Shown one piece after another: positions 1 through 6,581 of a stretch of DNA of 12,287 bases. The first letter of the stretch is position 1, and each line of letters opens with the position of its first letter. The DNA is from Thermoanaerobacterales bacterium UBA4877 (GTDB lineage: Bacteria; Bacillota; Thermoanaerobacteria; Thermoanaerobacterales; UBA4877). Made by a program: the position numbers and the translations under genes. The stretch covers positions 36,302 through 48,588 of the forward strand of contig DHDL01000014.1 in NCBI GenBank assembly GCA_002399345.1. The letters run 5' to 3'. The notes beneath the pieces were generated by a model. The model was not told the DNA's origin. It worked only from the letters and a program-made list of their open reading frames with translations, and did not search any database.

Positions 1-65
1 GCTAACCCATAGAAATTATATTATGTAAAATAACGTTATCTCAATTATACATAATATAATGCTAA

Positions 66-96
66 TTGTGCAATTTACCTGCTTATTTGGTATAAT
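66..96 (+). promoter_or_regulatory. Candidate extended -10 promoter for the hydroxyacid dehydrogenase gene
   Basis: TATAAT at 91-96 is preceded directly by TGG, which makes an extended -10 element. The best -35-like hexamer is TTGTGC at 66-71, with a long 19-nt spacer, so the extended -10 would have to compensate. A 12-bp interrupted palindrome, AATTG-TG-CAATT (64-75), lies on the -35 position and could be an operator, perhaps for the FadR-type regulator encoded just downstream; that link is inference. A second TATAAT at 55-60 and the palindrome ATAACGTTAT at 30-39 lie further upstream. Confidence 0.4.
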
Positions 97-130
97 ATAT
101 ATAGATAAAAATTCTAAGGGGGCTATCTTT

Positions 131-1105
131 ATGTTTAAGGTTCTTCTAGCTCGAGAGATTCCCGGGCCTGCTATGGAAAGATTAAAAGGAGAGGTGGATC
201 TTGATTGTGTTCCGGAAGGCACCAAGCTTACTAAGAAGGATTTAATGGCTAGGATAAAGGATAAGGATGGCTTTATATCCATGCTGGACAATCCGATAGA
301 TGGCGAGGTTTTAAATGCTGCAACTAATCTCAAGGTCATATCTAATTATGCAGTGGGTTTCAATAATATTGATGTTAAAACGGCGACGTCAAAGGGTATA
401 GTTGTAACCAATACACCCGGAGTACTTACCAATGCCACTGCCGACCTGGCCTGGGCACTTATGATGTCTACTTCCAGGAGGATACTGGAGGGTGACAAAT
501 ATTTAAGAGCGGGAAAGTTTGACGGTTGGGCCCCGAAGCTTATGCTGGGTTATGATTTTACCGGCAAGACTCTCGGAATCATTGGAATGGGAAGGATAGG
601 GAGTGCTGTTGCCAAGAGGGCTTCAGGGTTTGAAATGCATGTCATTTACCACAATAGACACCGCTTATCCGAACAGGAGGAAAAGGATTTGGGCGTAGAG
701 TATGTGAGCTTGGATGATATTATAACTAAGTCAGACTTTATATCCATTCATGCACCGCTCACTGATGAGACGAGACACATGTTGGGGGAGAAACAGTTTA
801 AGAGTATGAAGAAAAACTGTATATTGGTAAATGCTGCACGCGGGCCGATCATTGATGAGTCTGCTCTTGTTAAAGCTCTCAAAGAGGGGTGGATTGCCGG
901 CGCAGGCCTGGATGTTTATGAGGATGAGCCTAAAGTGACAGAAGAACTTCTGAGTATGGACAACGTAGTTTTAGAACCTCATATTGGTAGTGCGACATAT
1001 GAGACCAGGGCAAAAATGTCGGATATGGTAGTGGACGACTGCCTGGCCGTATTAAAGGGTAATAAACCTGCTAATATAGTAAACAGCGAGGTTTACGGGA
1101 AATAG
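131..1105 (+). CDS. D-isomer-specific 2-hydroxyacid dehydrogenase (glyoxylate/hydroxypyruvate reductase-like)
   Basis: This is a 324-residue cytosolic NAD(P)H-dependent dehydrogenase that would interconvert 2-keto acids and D-2-hydroxy acids, for example glyoxylate/glycolate or hydroxypyruvate/D-glycerate. The N-terminal part of the catalytic domain contains VGFNNIDV (75-82). The Rossmann domain carries the dinucleotide motif GMGRIG (152-157). The catalytic triad of the family is complete: Arg237 in NAARG, Glu266 in DEP and His284 in EPHIGS. Length is typical. The ATG at 131 was chosen because AAGGGGG (116-122) sits 8 nt upstream; the frame stays open to an ATG at 59, but the extra 24 residues do not resemble the family. 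The FadR-type regulator starts 64 nt downstream and may control it. The exact substrate cannot be read from the sequence, and the cofactor preference is not certain. Confidence 0.93.
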   Translation: MFKVLLAREIPGPAMERLKGEVDLDCVPEGTKLTKKDLMARIKDKDGFISMLDNPIDGEVLNAATNLKVISNYAVGFNNIDVKTATSKGIVVTNTPGVLTNATADLAWALMMSTSRRILEGDKYLRAGKFDGWAPKLMLGYDFTGKTLGIIGMGRIGSAVAKRASGFEMHVIYHNRHRLSEQEEKDLGVEYVSLDDIITKSDFISIHAPLTDETRHMLGEKQFKSMKKNCILVNAARGPIIDESALVKALKEGWIAGAGLDVYEDEPKVTEELLSMDNVVLEPHIGSATYETRAKMSDMVVDDCLAVLKGNKPANIVNSEVYGK

Positions 1106-1169
1106 GTTTTATGGTGTGCATATGATATATTAGAGAATTAAAAAATAAATAGACTGGCAGGAGAAGCAA

Positions 1170-1865
1170 ATGGAATTTACGCCGATAAAGACACAGAGGA
1201 TATACAGAGATATAATAGAACAATTTAAAAAGATGATATACAATGGTGATCTTAAAAAAGGAGACAGGCTACCTCCGGAGCGTTTATTATGCCAAAAATT
1301 GGGCGTAAGTAGGGCTTCTATGAGAGAGGCGCTTAGGTCTATGGAGATAATGGGCATTATTGAAAGCAGGCCGGGAGAGGGGACATTTATCGTTAATGAA
1401 ATTACCGGCGCTATGGTTGAGCCTTTTTCCATGGCCATTGCCCTCGAGAAGAATCAGTCTGATTTTATCGAAGTAAGAAAGATACTGGAGAGCGCCTGTG
1501 CTATGATAGCAGCAGCAAGACATACGGAAGAGGACATTGAAAATATGAAAGATCAGATCAGCATAATGGAAAAAAACAGTGATGACGGTGTAAGGGCTGA
1601 TGCAGACAAACAGCTTCACAGGATTATAAGCCGGTCTACTGGAAATAAGCTCCTTATAGATATAGTCAACGCTATAGCGGATGGTATTGATTCGTATATA
1701 AAAGATGCCAGGAATAGAATGATGAGGTCTGAGGGCAGTGCTGATGAGCTCTTAAAGCAGCACAAAAAGATAGTTGAATGTATTGAAAGCGGCAATGGCG
1801 GAGCTGCATCAAAAGAGATGGAACAGCATATTGATTTTGTGGAATATAAGTTAAAGAGTCTGTAA
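1170..1865 (+). CDS. FadR-family (GntR superfamily) transcriptional regulator with FCD domain
   Basis: This 231-residue regulator has an N-terminal winged helix-turn-helix at about residues 10-77. That part shows the classic GntR pattern LPPERLL, LGVSRASMREALR and RPGEGTFIV. The C-terminal all-helical FCD ligand-binding domain (about 95-225) keeps the family's metal-site residues: Asp146 and His150 in DKQLH, His198 in KQHKK, and His220 in MEQH. Members usually bind a small carboxylate through this metal and are released from DNA by it. AGGAG (1159-1163) precedes the ATG at 1170. It lies 64 nt after the hydroxyacid dehydrogenase and ends at the terminator at 1930-1957, so the two probably form one unit, with a hydroxy or keto acid as the likely effector (inference). 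Confidence 0.92.
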   Translation: MEFTPIKTQRIYRDIIEQFKKMIYNGDLKKGDRLPPERLLCQKLGVSRASMREALRSMEIMGIIESRPGEGTFIVNEITGAMVEPFSMAIALEKNQSDFIEVRKILESACAMIAAARHTEEDIENMKDQISIMEKNSDDGVRADADKQLHRIISRSTGNKLLIDIVNAIADGIDSYIKDARNRMMRSEGSADELLKQHKKIVECIESGNGGAASKEMEQHIDFVEYKLKSL

Positions 1866-1929
1866 TTTCACCATGAGGCCAGGCCAATACTGTGTTTTGG
1901 GGGGGCTTGAGGCCGGAGAGATTTGATAT

Positions 1930-1957
1930 GGACTGCCGAGTAAGGCAGCCCTTTTTT
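1930..1957 (+). terminator. Rho-independent terminator after the FadR-type regulator
   Basis: The arms are GGACTGCC (1930-1937) and GGCAGCCC (1944-1951), with one A/C mismatch and a 6-nt loop GAGTAA. Six T follow at 1952-1957. It closes the dehydrogenase-regulator unit and separates it from thymidine kinase. Confidence 0.75.
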
Positions 1958-2005
1958 ATTGATCTGTGATATTATATATCTTGTGATCAATGAAAGGGGA
2001 TAATA

Positions 2006-2584
2006 ATGACAGGAAAACTTGAGGTTATCAGAGGTTGTATGTTTTCAGGAAAAACGGAAGAACTTATAAGGAGGCTGAACCGACTGCAGTATGCCAGGCA
2101 AACATTTATGCTGTTTAAACCGGCAATTGATAATAGATATGAAGCGGCCGATGTGGTTTCGCATAATGGTATTAAATTACAGGCAGTGCCGATCCGAGGC
2201 TCTTATGAAATATTAGGAAGAATATTAGATAAAGAAAAAAGCGGTGTACATTATGATGTTATAGGTATTGATGAGGGACAATTTTTTGATGAGGGAATCG
2301 TTAAGGTCGCGAAAACTTTAATATATAAGGGATATAGGATTATTTTGGCGGGACTCGATACGGATTTTAGAGGTGAGCCCTTTGGACCGATGGGTGATCT
2401 CCTTGCCATAGCTGATGAAGATGAGAGGCTGTATGCCATATGCTCCGTATGCGGCCAGGCCGCCATAATGACACAACGGATAATAAACGGTAAACCGGCT
2501 CATTGGGATGATTCCACTATCCTTGTAGGAGGGGTGGATAGGTATGAGGCCAGGTGCAGGGAGCATCATGTAATAATAAAATAA
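2006..2584 (+). CDS. tdk: Thymidine kinase (type II)
   Basis: This enzyme phosphorylates thymidine to dTMP with ATP in the pyrimidine salvage pathway. The 192-residue length is normal for bacterial type II enzymes. The P-loop GCMFSGKT spans residues 10-17. IDEGQFF (88-94) is the Walker B/catalytic segment, with Glu90 as the expected base. The zinc site is complete: Cys146 and Cys149 in CSVC, then Cys184 and His187 in CREH. The thymidine-binding lasso region GGVDRYEARC (175-184) is present. AAAGGGGA (1993-2000) gives a strong ribosome binding site 5 nt before the ATG. I found no clear -10/-35 between the preceding terminator and this start. The inverted pair TTGATC (1959-1964) and GATCAA (1985-1990) lies in the short leader and may fold near the ribosome binding site. 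The HAD hydrolase gene follows after 98 nt. Confidence 0.97.
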   Translation: MTGKLEVIRGCMFSGKTEELIRRLNRLQYARQTFMLFKPAIDNRYEAADVVSHNGIKLQAVPIRGSYEILGRILDKEKSGVHYDVIGIDEGQFFDEGIVKVAKTLIYKGYRIILAGLDTDFRGEPFGPMGDLLAIADEDERLYAICSVCGQAAIMTQRIINGKPAHWDDSTILVGGVDRYEARCREHHVIIK

Positions 2585-2617
2585 ACATCACCAAGCGTAA
2601 TATTATAGCAGAAGAGT

Positions 2618-2642
2618 CAGGGTGGTATAAAAGGCCGCCCTG
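2618..2642 (+). other. Hairpin between tdk and the HAD hydrolase gene
   Basis: The arms CAGGGTGG (2618-2625) and CCGCCCTG (2635-2642) form an 8-bp stem with one G-U pair and a 9-nt loop. No T-run follows, so it is not a standard intrinsic terminator. It could protect the tdk mRNA end or attenuate readthrough. Confidence 0.3.
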
Positions 2643-2682
2643 CAGATAAATTAACTAAGAAATTAGATTGAGCGGGTGTAAA

Positions 2683-3291
2683 ATGATAAAAAATATAGTA
2701 TTTGATATGGGAAATGTTTTGCTTGAATATAATCCTGAAAGGTATATAAAAACAGTAACGACGGATGAGGTCGCCGCAGGCAGTGTACTAGAGGAACTTT
2801 TTCATTCGGATGAGTGGCGGATGCTTGATGCGGGAGCTATAACCGAGGATGAGGCAGTGACACGTGTATGTGCTCGTATACCGCAGTATGCAGGCATAGT
2901 AGAAAAAGCATTGGTTAATTGGCACAATGATTTGACTCCTATAGAGGGGATGCCTGAAATCGTATCGGAATTAAAGAAAAGAGGCTATAAGATATATCTT
3001 TTGTCAAATACCAGTATGTATTTCTATAATTTTAAGGATAGGGTGGATATGTTCCGCTTATTTGACGGTTTTATTATATCCGCTAAGGAGAATCTTGTAA
3101 AACCGGATATACTGATCTTTGAGCGTCTGTGTGCAAGGTATCACATAAAGGCCAATGAGTGTTTATTTATAGATGATCTGCAAACCAACATAGATAGCTG
3201 CGAAAAAGCCGGCTTTCATGGCCATTTGTTTCTCGGAGAGGAAGATCTGCATGAATATCTGCAATCAATTGATATATTACAGAAAACTTAG
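2683..3291 (+). CDS. HAD-superfamily hydrolase (subfamily IA, YihX-like phosphatase)
   Basis: This 202-residue protein has the four HAD motifs. Motif I is FDMGNV with nucleophile Asp8; the second Asp is Gly10, as in the YihX/epoxide-hydrolase N-domain branch. Motif II is LLSNTS with Ser108, motif III is Lys140 in VKPD, and motif IV is FIDD with Asp164 and Asp165. A helical cap at about residues 15-85 fits subfamily IA. It probably hydrolyses a small phosphate ester, such as a sugar phosphate or nucleotide; the substrate is unknown. The ATG at 2683 was chosen because GGGTG lies 4 nt upstream and the protein then begins MIKNIVFD as expected. An in-frame TTG at 2668 would add five residues and has no good ribosome binding site. 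Its position after tdk might suggest a nucleotide substrate, but this is weak. Confidence 0.9.
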   Translation: MIKNIVFDMGNVLLEYNPERYIKTVTTDEVAAGSVLEELFHSDEWRMLDAGAITEDEAVTRVCARIPQYAGIVEKALVNWHNDLTPIEGMPEIVSELKKRGYKIYLLSNTSMYFYNFKDRVDMFRLFDGFIISAKENLVKPDILIFERLCARYHIKANECLFIDDLQTNIDSCEKAGFHGHLFLGEEDLHEYLQSIDILQKT

Positions 3292-3293
3292 AG

Positions 3294-3322
3294 TTACATA
3301 ATATGTGAGAATATGTTATAAT
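3294..3322 (+). promoter_or_regulatory. Strong sigma-A-type promoter upstream of the DUF1538 region
   Basis: TTACAT (3294-3299) and TATAAT (3317-3322) are separated by 17 nt, and TGT precedes the -10 as an extended element. The expected transcription start is near 3329. The imperfect repeat ATAATAT...ATATGTTAT overlaps the spacer and -10 and could be a protein-binding site. Confidence 0.6.
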
Positions 3323-3337
3323 ATAATAGTGGAGGAT

Positions 3338-3481
3338 ATGGTTAAGGATGGGGGGGCTTGTTACTGGCAGCGATCAGAAATAAAAATAATATTATTGTTG
3401 ATTATTATATCACTTACGATTCTTATGTTTTTAAGTACGTTTACTAATGTTAAGTGTTCATTTTTTTATGCTCTTAAGTAA
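3338..3481 (+). CDS. Possible 47-residue single-pass membrane peptide
   Basis: An ATG at 3338 opens 47 codons ending at TAA 3479-3481. The product has a polar N-terminus, then one hydrophobic segment of about 20 residues (around residues 17-36) flanked by Lys16 and Lys39, so it would be a single-pass membrane peptide. GGAGG (3331-3335) is only 2 nt from this ATG, which is too close for normal initiation. The same frame also has GTG at 3329, right at the predicted transcription start, so leaderless translation is possible. No family is recognised. It may equally be a chance ORF inside an AT-rich leader. Confidence 0.25.
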   Translation: MVKDGGACYWQRSEIKIILLLIIISLTILMFLSTFTNVKCSFFYALK

Positions 3482-3756
3482 CCTATTATAATTACTCGTG
3501 CTTATGTTTTTTTTACATTCCGGCAGTTAGAACGCTAATTTTCATTCGCTATTATCAGATATTAGTAACTGTTTTATTGAAATAGGGCATGTACGCCTTA
3601 CTGACACTTACAAGAGTGAATTATTGTACCACAAGATGATAGTACGAGTGATTCCGCATTTTTCAATGGGAGTAAATATAATTATATCTTTATCTTACAT
3701 ATAGATAAGATTGTTGGTAAACAATTAAAATATCTATTTAATCTCCGGCATATGAC

Positions 3757-5334
3757 ATGTTGCATGATGCCTTGGTTTACTATGCTCATGACGAGTTATG
3801 GGAAAAATTTGTAGAAGGAAGCGATATATATTTGAATACGATTACAGAAAAGCTGAAGGATGTCTTAAGCTCGGTCTTGCCAATCACAATAATTGTTTTG
3901 CTTTTGAGTTTCACTGTGACGCCTCTGGAGACCCCACTATTGATAAGGTTTCTTATTGGAGCGTTGCTTATAATAATAGGTTTGGTAATATTTTTGACCG
4001 GGGTTGATATTTGCATTACTCCGCTGGGCAATCTGCTGGGTTCGCGGCTTGCGAAAACCAACAAATTATGGATAATAGTTATTGCGGGAATAATTCTAGG
4101 GTTTTTTATTTCAATTGCCGAACCGGGATTGCTTGTACTTGCCAATCAAGTTGATACGGTGACGGCGGGACAGATATCCAGCACGTCTATCCTTGTAGTG
4201 GTATCTGTTGGCCTGGCCGTGCTGCTTTCAATGGGCTTGGTCAGGATAGTTTACGGGATACCGCTGAATAAGGTACTGACTTTTTTTTATCTAATTATTT
4301 TTGGCTTAGCATTATTTTCTTCATCAGAGTTTTTAGCAATAGCTTTTGATGCTTCAGGCGCGACTACGGGAGTACTTTCCGTACCGTTTATATTGGCTCT
4401 TTCGGCAGGCGTTTCATTGGCAAATAAGAACACTGAAGAGGCTGAAACAAACAGCTTCGGTTTGGTGGCGATAGCGTCTGCCGGTGCGATAATGTCGGTT
4501 TTATTACTAAGTGTATTTACAAAGTCCGGTGAATTTACATCAACTTTGGAGGTAGATGCATCACAGTCCACTACGATAGCGGACGCGTTTTTTCAATTGA
4601 TCCCGGGGATCATAAAGGAAAGTTTTTTATCATTTCTTCCGTTGCTTATAATTTTTATAGTCCTTCAAAAAGCATTTTTTAAGTTGGATAAAAAATCTTA
4701 TACAAAGATACTAAAGGGATTTGTTTATTCATTTGTAGGATTACTTTTTTTCCTGCTCGGTGTAAATGGTGGTTTTATGGAGGTAGGAAGCGTTATAGGA
4801 TATGAGCTTGCGAATGTGGGCAATGTGTATTATGTTATTGGTATCGGATTTATTGTGGGTGTTGTCACTATATTGGCTGAACCGGCAGTATATGTATTGA
4901 CACATCAGATAGAAGATGTTACAAGTGGATATGTAAAAAGAAGTTCAGTTTTGATTGCTCTATCAATCGGAGTGGGTATTGCTGTTTCTTTATCGGTGAT
5001 AAGGATATTAAACCCGAATCTTCAGTTGTGGCATTATCTCCTGCCGGGGTATATTATAGCTATTGTAATGTCATATTTTGCACCAAAACTGTTTGTGGGA
5101 ATTGCCTTTGATGCAGGTGGGGTTGCGACAGGCCCTATGACTGCGACCTTTATACTGGCTTTCATTCAGGGAATTGCCGAGGCGACTGAAGGGGCCAGTG
5201 TACTGGTAGACGGGTTTGGAATGATCTCGATGGTGGCTCTGGCACCAATCATCACTTTGCAGATATTAGGTTTAATTTTTAAAGTTAAATCCAAAAAAGG
5301 TGGAATAGATGATGGCGGAAAACTGCATGGATAA
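3757..5334 (+). CDS. DUF1538 family membrane protein (putative transporter or channel), two homologous halves
   Basis: This is a polytopic membrane protein of up to 525 residues. Two halves, about 27-222 and 275-475, are clearly related. Each contains AEPxxxVLxxQ (121-131 and 374-384) followed by VTxG, a hydrophobic stretch, RI, and IAFDAxGxxTG (195-205 and 449-459) followed by FILA. The pattern is that of DUF1538, whose biochemical role is not established; a transport or channel function is inferred from the repeats and conserved polar residues inside membrane segments. The start is uncertain. The ATG at 3757 has no visible ribosome binding site. An in-frame TTG at 3832, with AAGGAA (3815-3820) upstream, would begin the protein at residue 26, close to where family similarity starts. 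The 3' end overlaps the PII-like gene by 26 nt, so the two products are coupled and probably work together. Confidence 0.88.
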   Translation: MLHDALVYYAHDELWEKFVEGSDIYLNTITEKLKDVLSSVLPITIIVLLLSFTVTPLETPLLIRFLIGALLIIIGLVIFLTGVDICITPLGNLLGSRLAKTNKLWIIVIAGIILGFFISIAEPGLLVLANQVDTVTAGQISSTSILVVVSVGLAVLLSMGLVRIVYGIPLNKVLTFFYLIIFGLALFSSSEFLAIAFDASGATTGVLSVPFILALSAGVSLANKNTEEAETNSFGLVAIASAGAIMSVLLLSVFTKSGEFTSTLEVDASQSTTIADAFFQLIPGIIKESFLSFLPLLIIFIVLQKAFFKLDKKSYTKILKGFVYSFVGLLFFLLGVNGGFMEVGSVIGYELANVGNVYYVIGIGFIVGVVTILAEPAVYVLTHQIEDVTSGYVKRSSVLIALSIGVGIAVSLSVIRILNPNLQLWHYLLPGYIIAIVMSYFAPKLFVGIAFDAGGVATGPMTATFILAFIQGIAEATEGASVLVDGFGMISMVALAPIITLQILGLIFKVKSKKGGIDDGGKLHG

Positions 5335-5980
5335 CAAATGTTTTGAGCTGATTTATATCATTGCAAATAATGGTCAGGGAAGCAGGATATTAAAATACTC
5401 AAAGCAGTATGATATAAGGGGAGGTACGATTTTTTTAGGAAAGGGAACCGTAAAAAGCTCCATTCTTGAACTACTGGAATTAAATGAAACAAGGAAAGAA
5501 ATTATTTTAATGGCTGCTGAAAAGTCTACAGCGTATAAGGCAATGGATGAACTTGCCAAGAAATTTGCTTTAAAAAAGCCAAATCATGGTATAGCCTTTA
5601 GTACAACCATTACTAATATATTAGGAGTAAGAGATTATAGATGTGCAGTTAATGAAGAAAGTAGAGGTGCGGAAAACCCAATGTATAATGTTATCTTTGC
5701 TATTGTCGATAAAGGAAAGGCTGAATCAGTTATAGAAGCAGCAAATAAATCCGGATCCAAGGGTGGAACCATCATTAAAGCCAGAGGCTCGGGCATCCAT
5801 GAAATCAGCAGAGTGTTTTCCATGGAGATAGAACCGGAAAAAGAAATAGTACTTATAATATCTGAAAGTAAGCTCACGGATACTATAGTAACCTCCATAA
5901 GGGAACGGCTTGAAATGGATAAACCGGGTAACGGCGTAATATTTGTACAGGATGTAAATAAGACATACGGTTTATGTTAA
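5309..5980 (+). CDS. Tandem PII-like (GlnB/P-II family) regulator paired with DUF1538
   Basis: This 223-residue protein consists of two consecutive PII-like domains, about 11-107 and 125-219. Both have the GGTI core strand (38-41 and 152-155) followed by a Gly-rich turn, GKGT in the first and ARGSG in the second. Both also have a PNHGIAF or PGNGVIF element (91-97 and 206-212) corresponding to the C-terminal PII strand region. Classical PII is a single domain of about 112 residues that trimerises and blocks transporters such as AmtB through its T-loop. Here the T-loop region is short and the conserved uridylylated Tyr context is absent, so canonical GlnD-type control is unlikely (inference). 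The start ATG at 5309 (or 5312) lies inside the DUF1538 gene and is served by AAAAAAGGTGG (5293-5303), a translational coupling arrangement. It is probably a cytosolic sensor acting on the DUF1538 protein. Confidence 0.85.
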   Translation: MMAENCMDNKCFELIYIIANNGQGSRILKYSKQYDIRGGTIFLGKGTVKSSILELLELNETRKEIILMAAEKSTAYKAMDELAKKFALKKPNHGIAFSTTITNILGVRDYRCAVNEESRGAENPMYNVIFAIVDKGKAESVIEAANKSGSKGGTIIKARGSGIHEISRVFSMEIEPEKEIVLIISESKLTDTIVTSIRERLEMDKPGNGVIFVQDVNKTYGLC

Positions 5981-6047
5981 TGTTTTTGACATAATGTTAA
6001 TCACAATTTTTGAAGTTATGTTTTTTGGTATCAATCGGGATTAATTT

Positions 6048-6091
6048 AAAGCAGTGTAATATACAAGAGTATGTTATGCTGCTTTTATTTT
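6048..6091 (+). terminator. Strong rho-independent terminator after the DUF1538-PII unit
   Basis: The left arm at 6048-6064 (starting AAAGCAGTG) pairs with the right arm at 6069-6085 (ending GCTGCTTT). The stem is 17 bp with three G-U pairs and no mismatch, closed by the 4-nt loop AAGA. TTTTATTTT follows. It ends just before the -35 of the next operon at 6094. Confidence 0.85.
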
Positions 6092-6093
6092 AC

Positions 6094-6122
6094 TTGACAA
6101 TATTATGGACATAGTGTACTAT
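6094..6122 (+). promoter_or_regulatory. Promoter of the YtrA-type operon
   Basis: TTGACA (6094-6099) matches the consensus exactly, and TACTAT (6117-6122) matches 5 of 6 positions with a 17-nt spacer. The expected transcription start is near 6129, inside the operator palindrome. Confidence 0.8.
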
Positions 6123-6138
6123 TGTATTAATACACTAT
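6111..6138. promoter_or_regulatory. Nested palindromic operator, probably for the GntR/YtrA repressor
   Basis: Two palindromes overlap the -10 and the start point. The outer arms are ATAGTGTA (6111-6118) and TACACTAT (6131-6138), a perfect 8-bp inverted repeat. Inside lies the perfect 12-bp palindrome TGTATTAATACA (6123-6134). YtrA-subfamily regulators commonly bind such AT-rich inverted repeats at their own promoter, so autorepression of the ABC operon is the likely role. Confidence 0.65.
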
Positions 6139-6186
6139 ATGACTAAGCTACATTAGAAAAGCATGACGGGAGCGGTGATAAATATT

Positions 6187-6573
6187 GTGCTTAAACATAT
6201 GTTCAGTGAAAATATACCTATTTACCTTCAGATAATGGATCATGTTAAACAGGATATATGTTCCGGCCGGATAGCCATGGGTGGCAAGCTGCCCTCCGTA
6301 AGGGATAAGGCTATAGAGCTCAGTGTCAATCCCAACACTGTGCGTCATGCATATCAGGAGCTGGAAAGCGAAGGTATAATATTTACGCAGAGAGGCATGG
6401 GTACTTTTGTGACAGAGGATAGCAATAAAATAGATTCCGTCAGGAATGAACTGGCACAGCGTTTGGTACGGCAACTGATAGATGGGATGACAGGCCTGGG
6501 TTTTAAAAGCCGGCAAATTCTCTTGCTGGTTGATGAATATTTAAGTAATTTGCCTGGTGATGAAGAAAGGTGA
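6187..6573 (+). CDS. GntR family transcriptional regulator, YtrA subfamily
   Basis: This is a short one-domain GntR regulator of 128 residues from a GTG start. The winged helix carries the family pattern LPSVRDKA, VNPNTVRHAYQELESEG and RGMGTFV. It is followed only by a short helical tail, as in the YtrA subfamily, which lacks a large ligand domain and usually controls an adjacent ABC transporter. The GTG at 6187 was chosen because GGTGA (6174-6178) is well spaced and it puts the PIY motif about ten residues from the N-terminus, as in relatives. An in-frame ATG at 6163 would add eight residues but has no ribosome binding site. The gene overlaps the alternative GTG start of the ATPase gene. The operator at 6111-6138 is its probable target. 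Confidence 0.9.
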   Translation: MLKHMFSENIPIYLQIMDHVKQDICSGRIAMGGKLPSVRDKAIELSVNPNTVRHAYQELESEGIIFTQRGMGTFVTEDSNKIDSVRNELAQRLVRQLIDGMTGLGFKSRQILLLVDEYLSNLPGDEER

Positions 6574-6581
6574 TAATTTAT

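Larger units (their letters stand above)
3292..3756. other. 465-nt AT-rich intergenic region or long leader
   Basis: This region holds a strong promoter at 3294-3322 and a possible small membrane-peptide ORF at 3338-3481. An eight-T run sits at 3507-3514, with only a weak stem (AGTAA/TTACT) some distance upstream, so it is not a convincing terminator. Small inverted repeats such as TTATCT/AGATAA and ATTGTT/AACAAT lie within about 3690-3725. No tRNA or recognised riboswitch was seen, and all frames are stop-rich after 3481. If transcription from 3329 reads through, the region would be a leader of about 430 nt for the DUF1538-PII unit. Confidence 0.5.

Noticed and set aside
59..130. Upstream ATG at 59 for the hydroxyacid dehydrogenase
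   Set aside because: It lies over the -35/-10 elements, adds residues unlike the family, and the ATG at 131 has a strong ribosome binding site.
1895..3362. Shared GGGGGGGCTTG at about 1900 and 3350 as a dispersed repeat
   Set aside because: The match is short and low in complexity with no similarity on either side.
3482..3756. A possible gene remnant in the frame reading toward 3870
   Set aside because: The frame opens after a stop near 3616 with no start codon or ribosome binding site until close to the DUF1538 gene, and I recognise no family.
5987..6030. Weak CATAA/TTATG hairpin followed by six T after the PII-like gene
   Set aside because: Only five pairs with a loop of about 20 nt; the 17-bp hairpin at 6048-6091 is a far better terminator.
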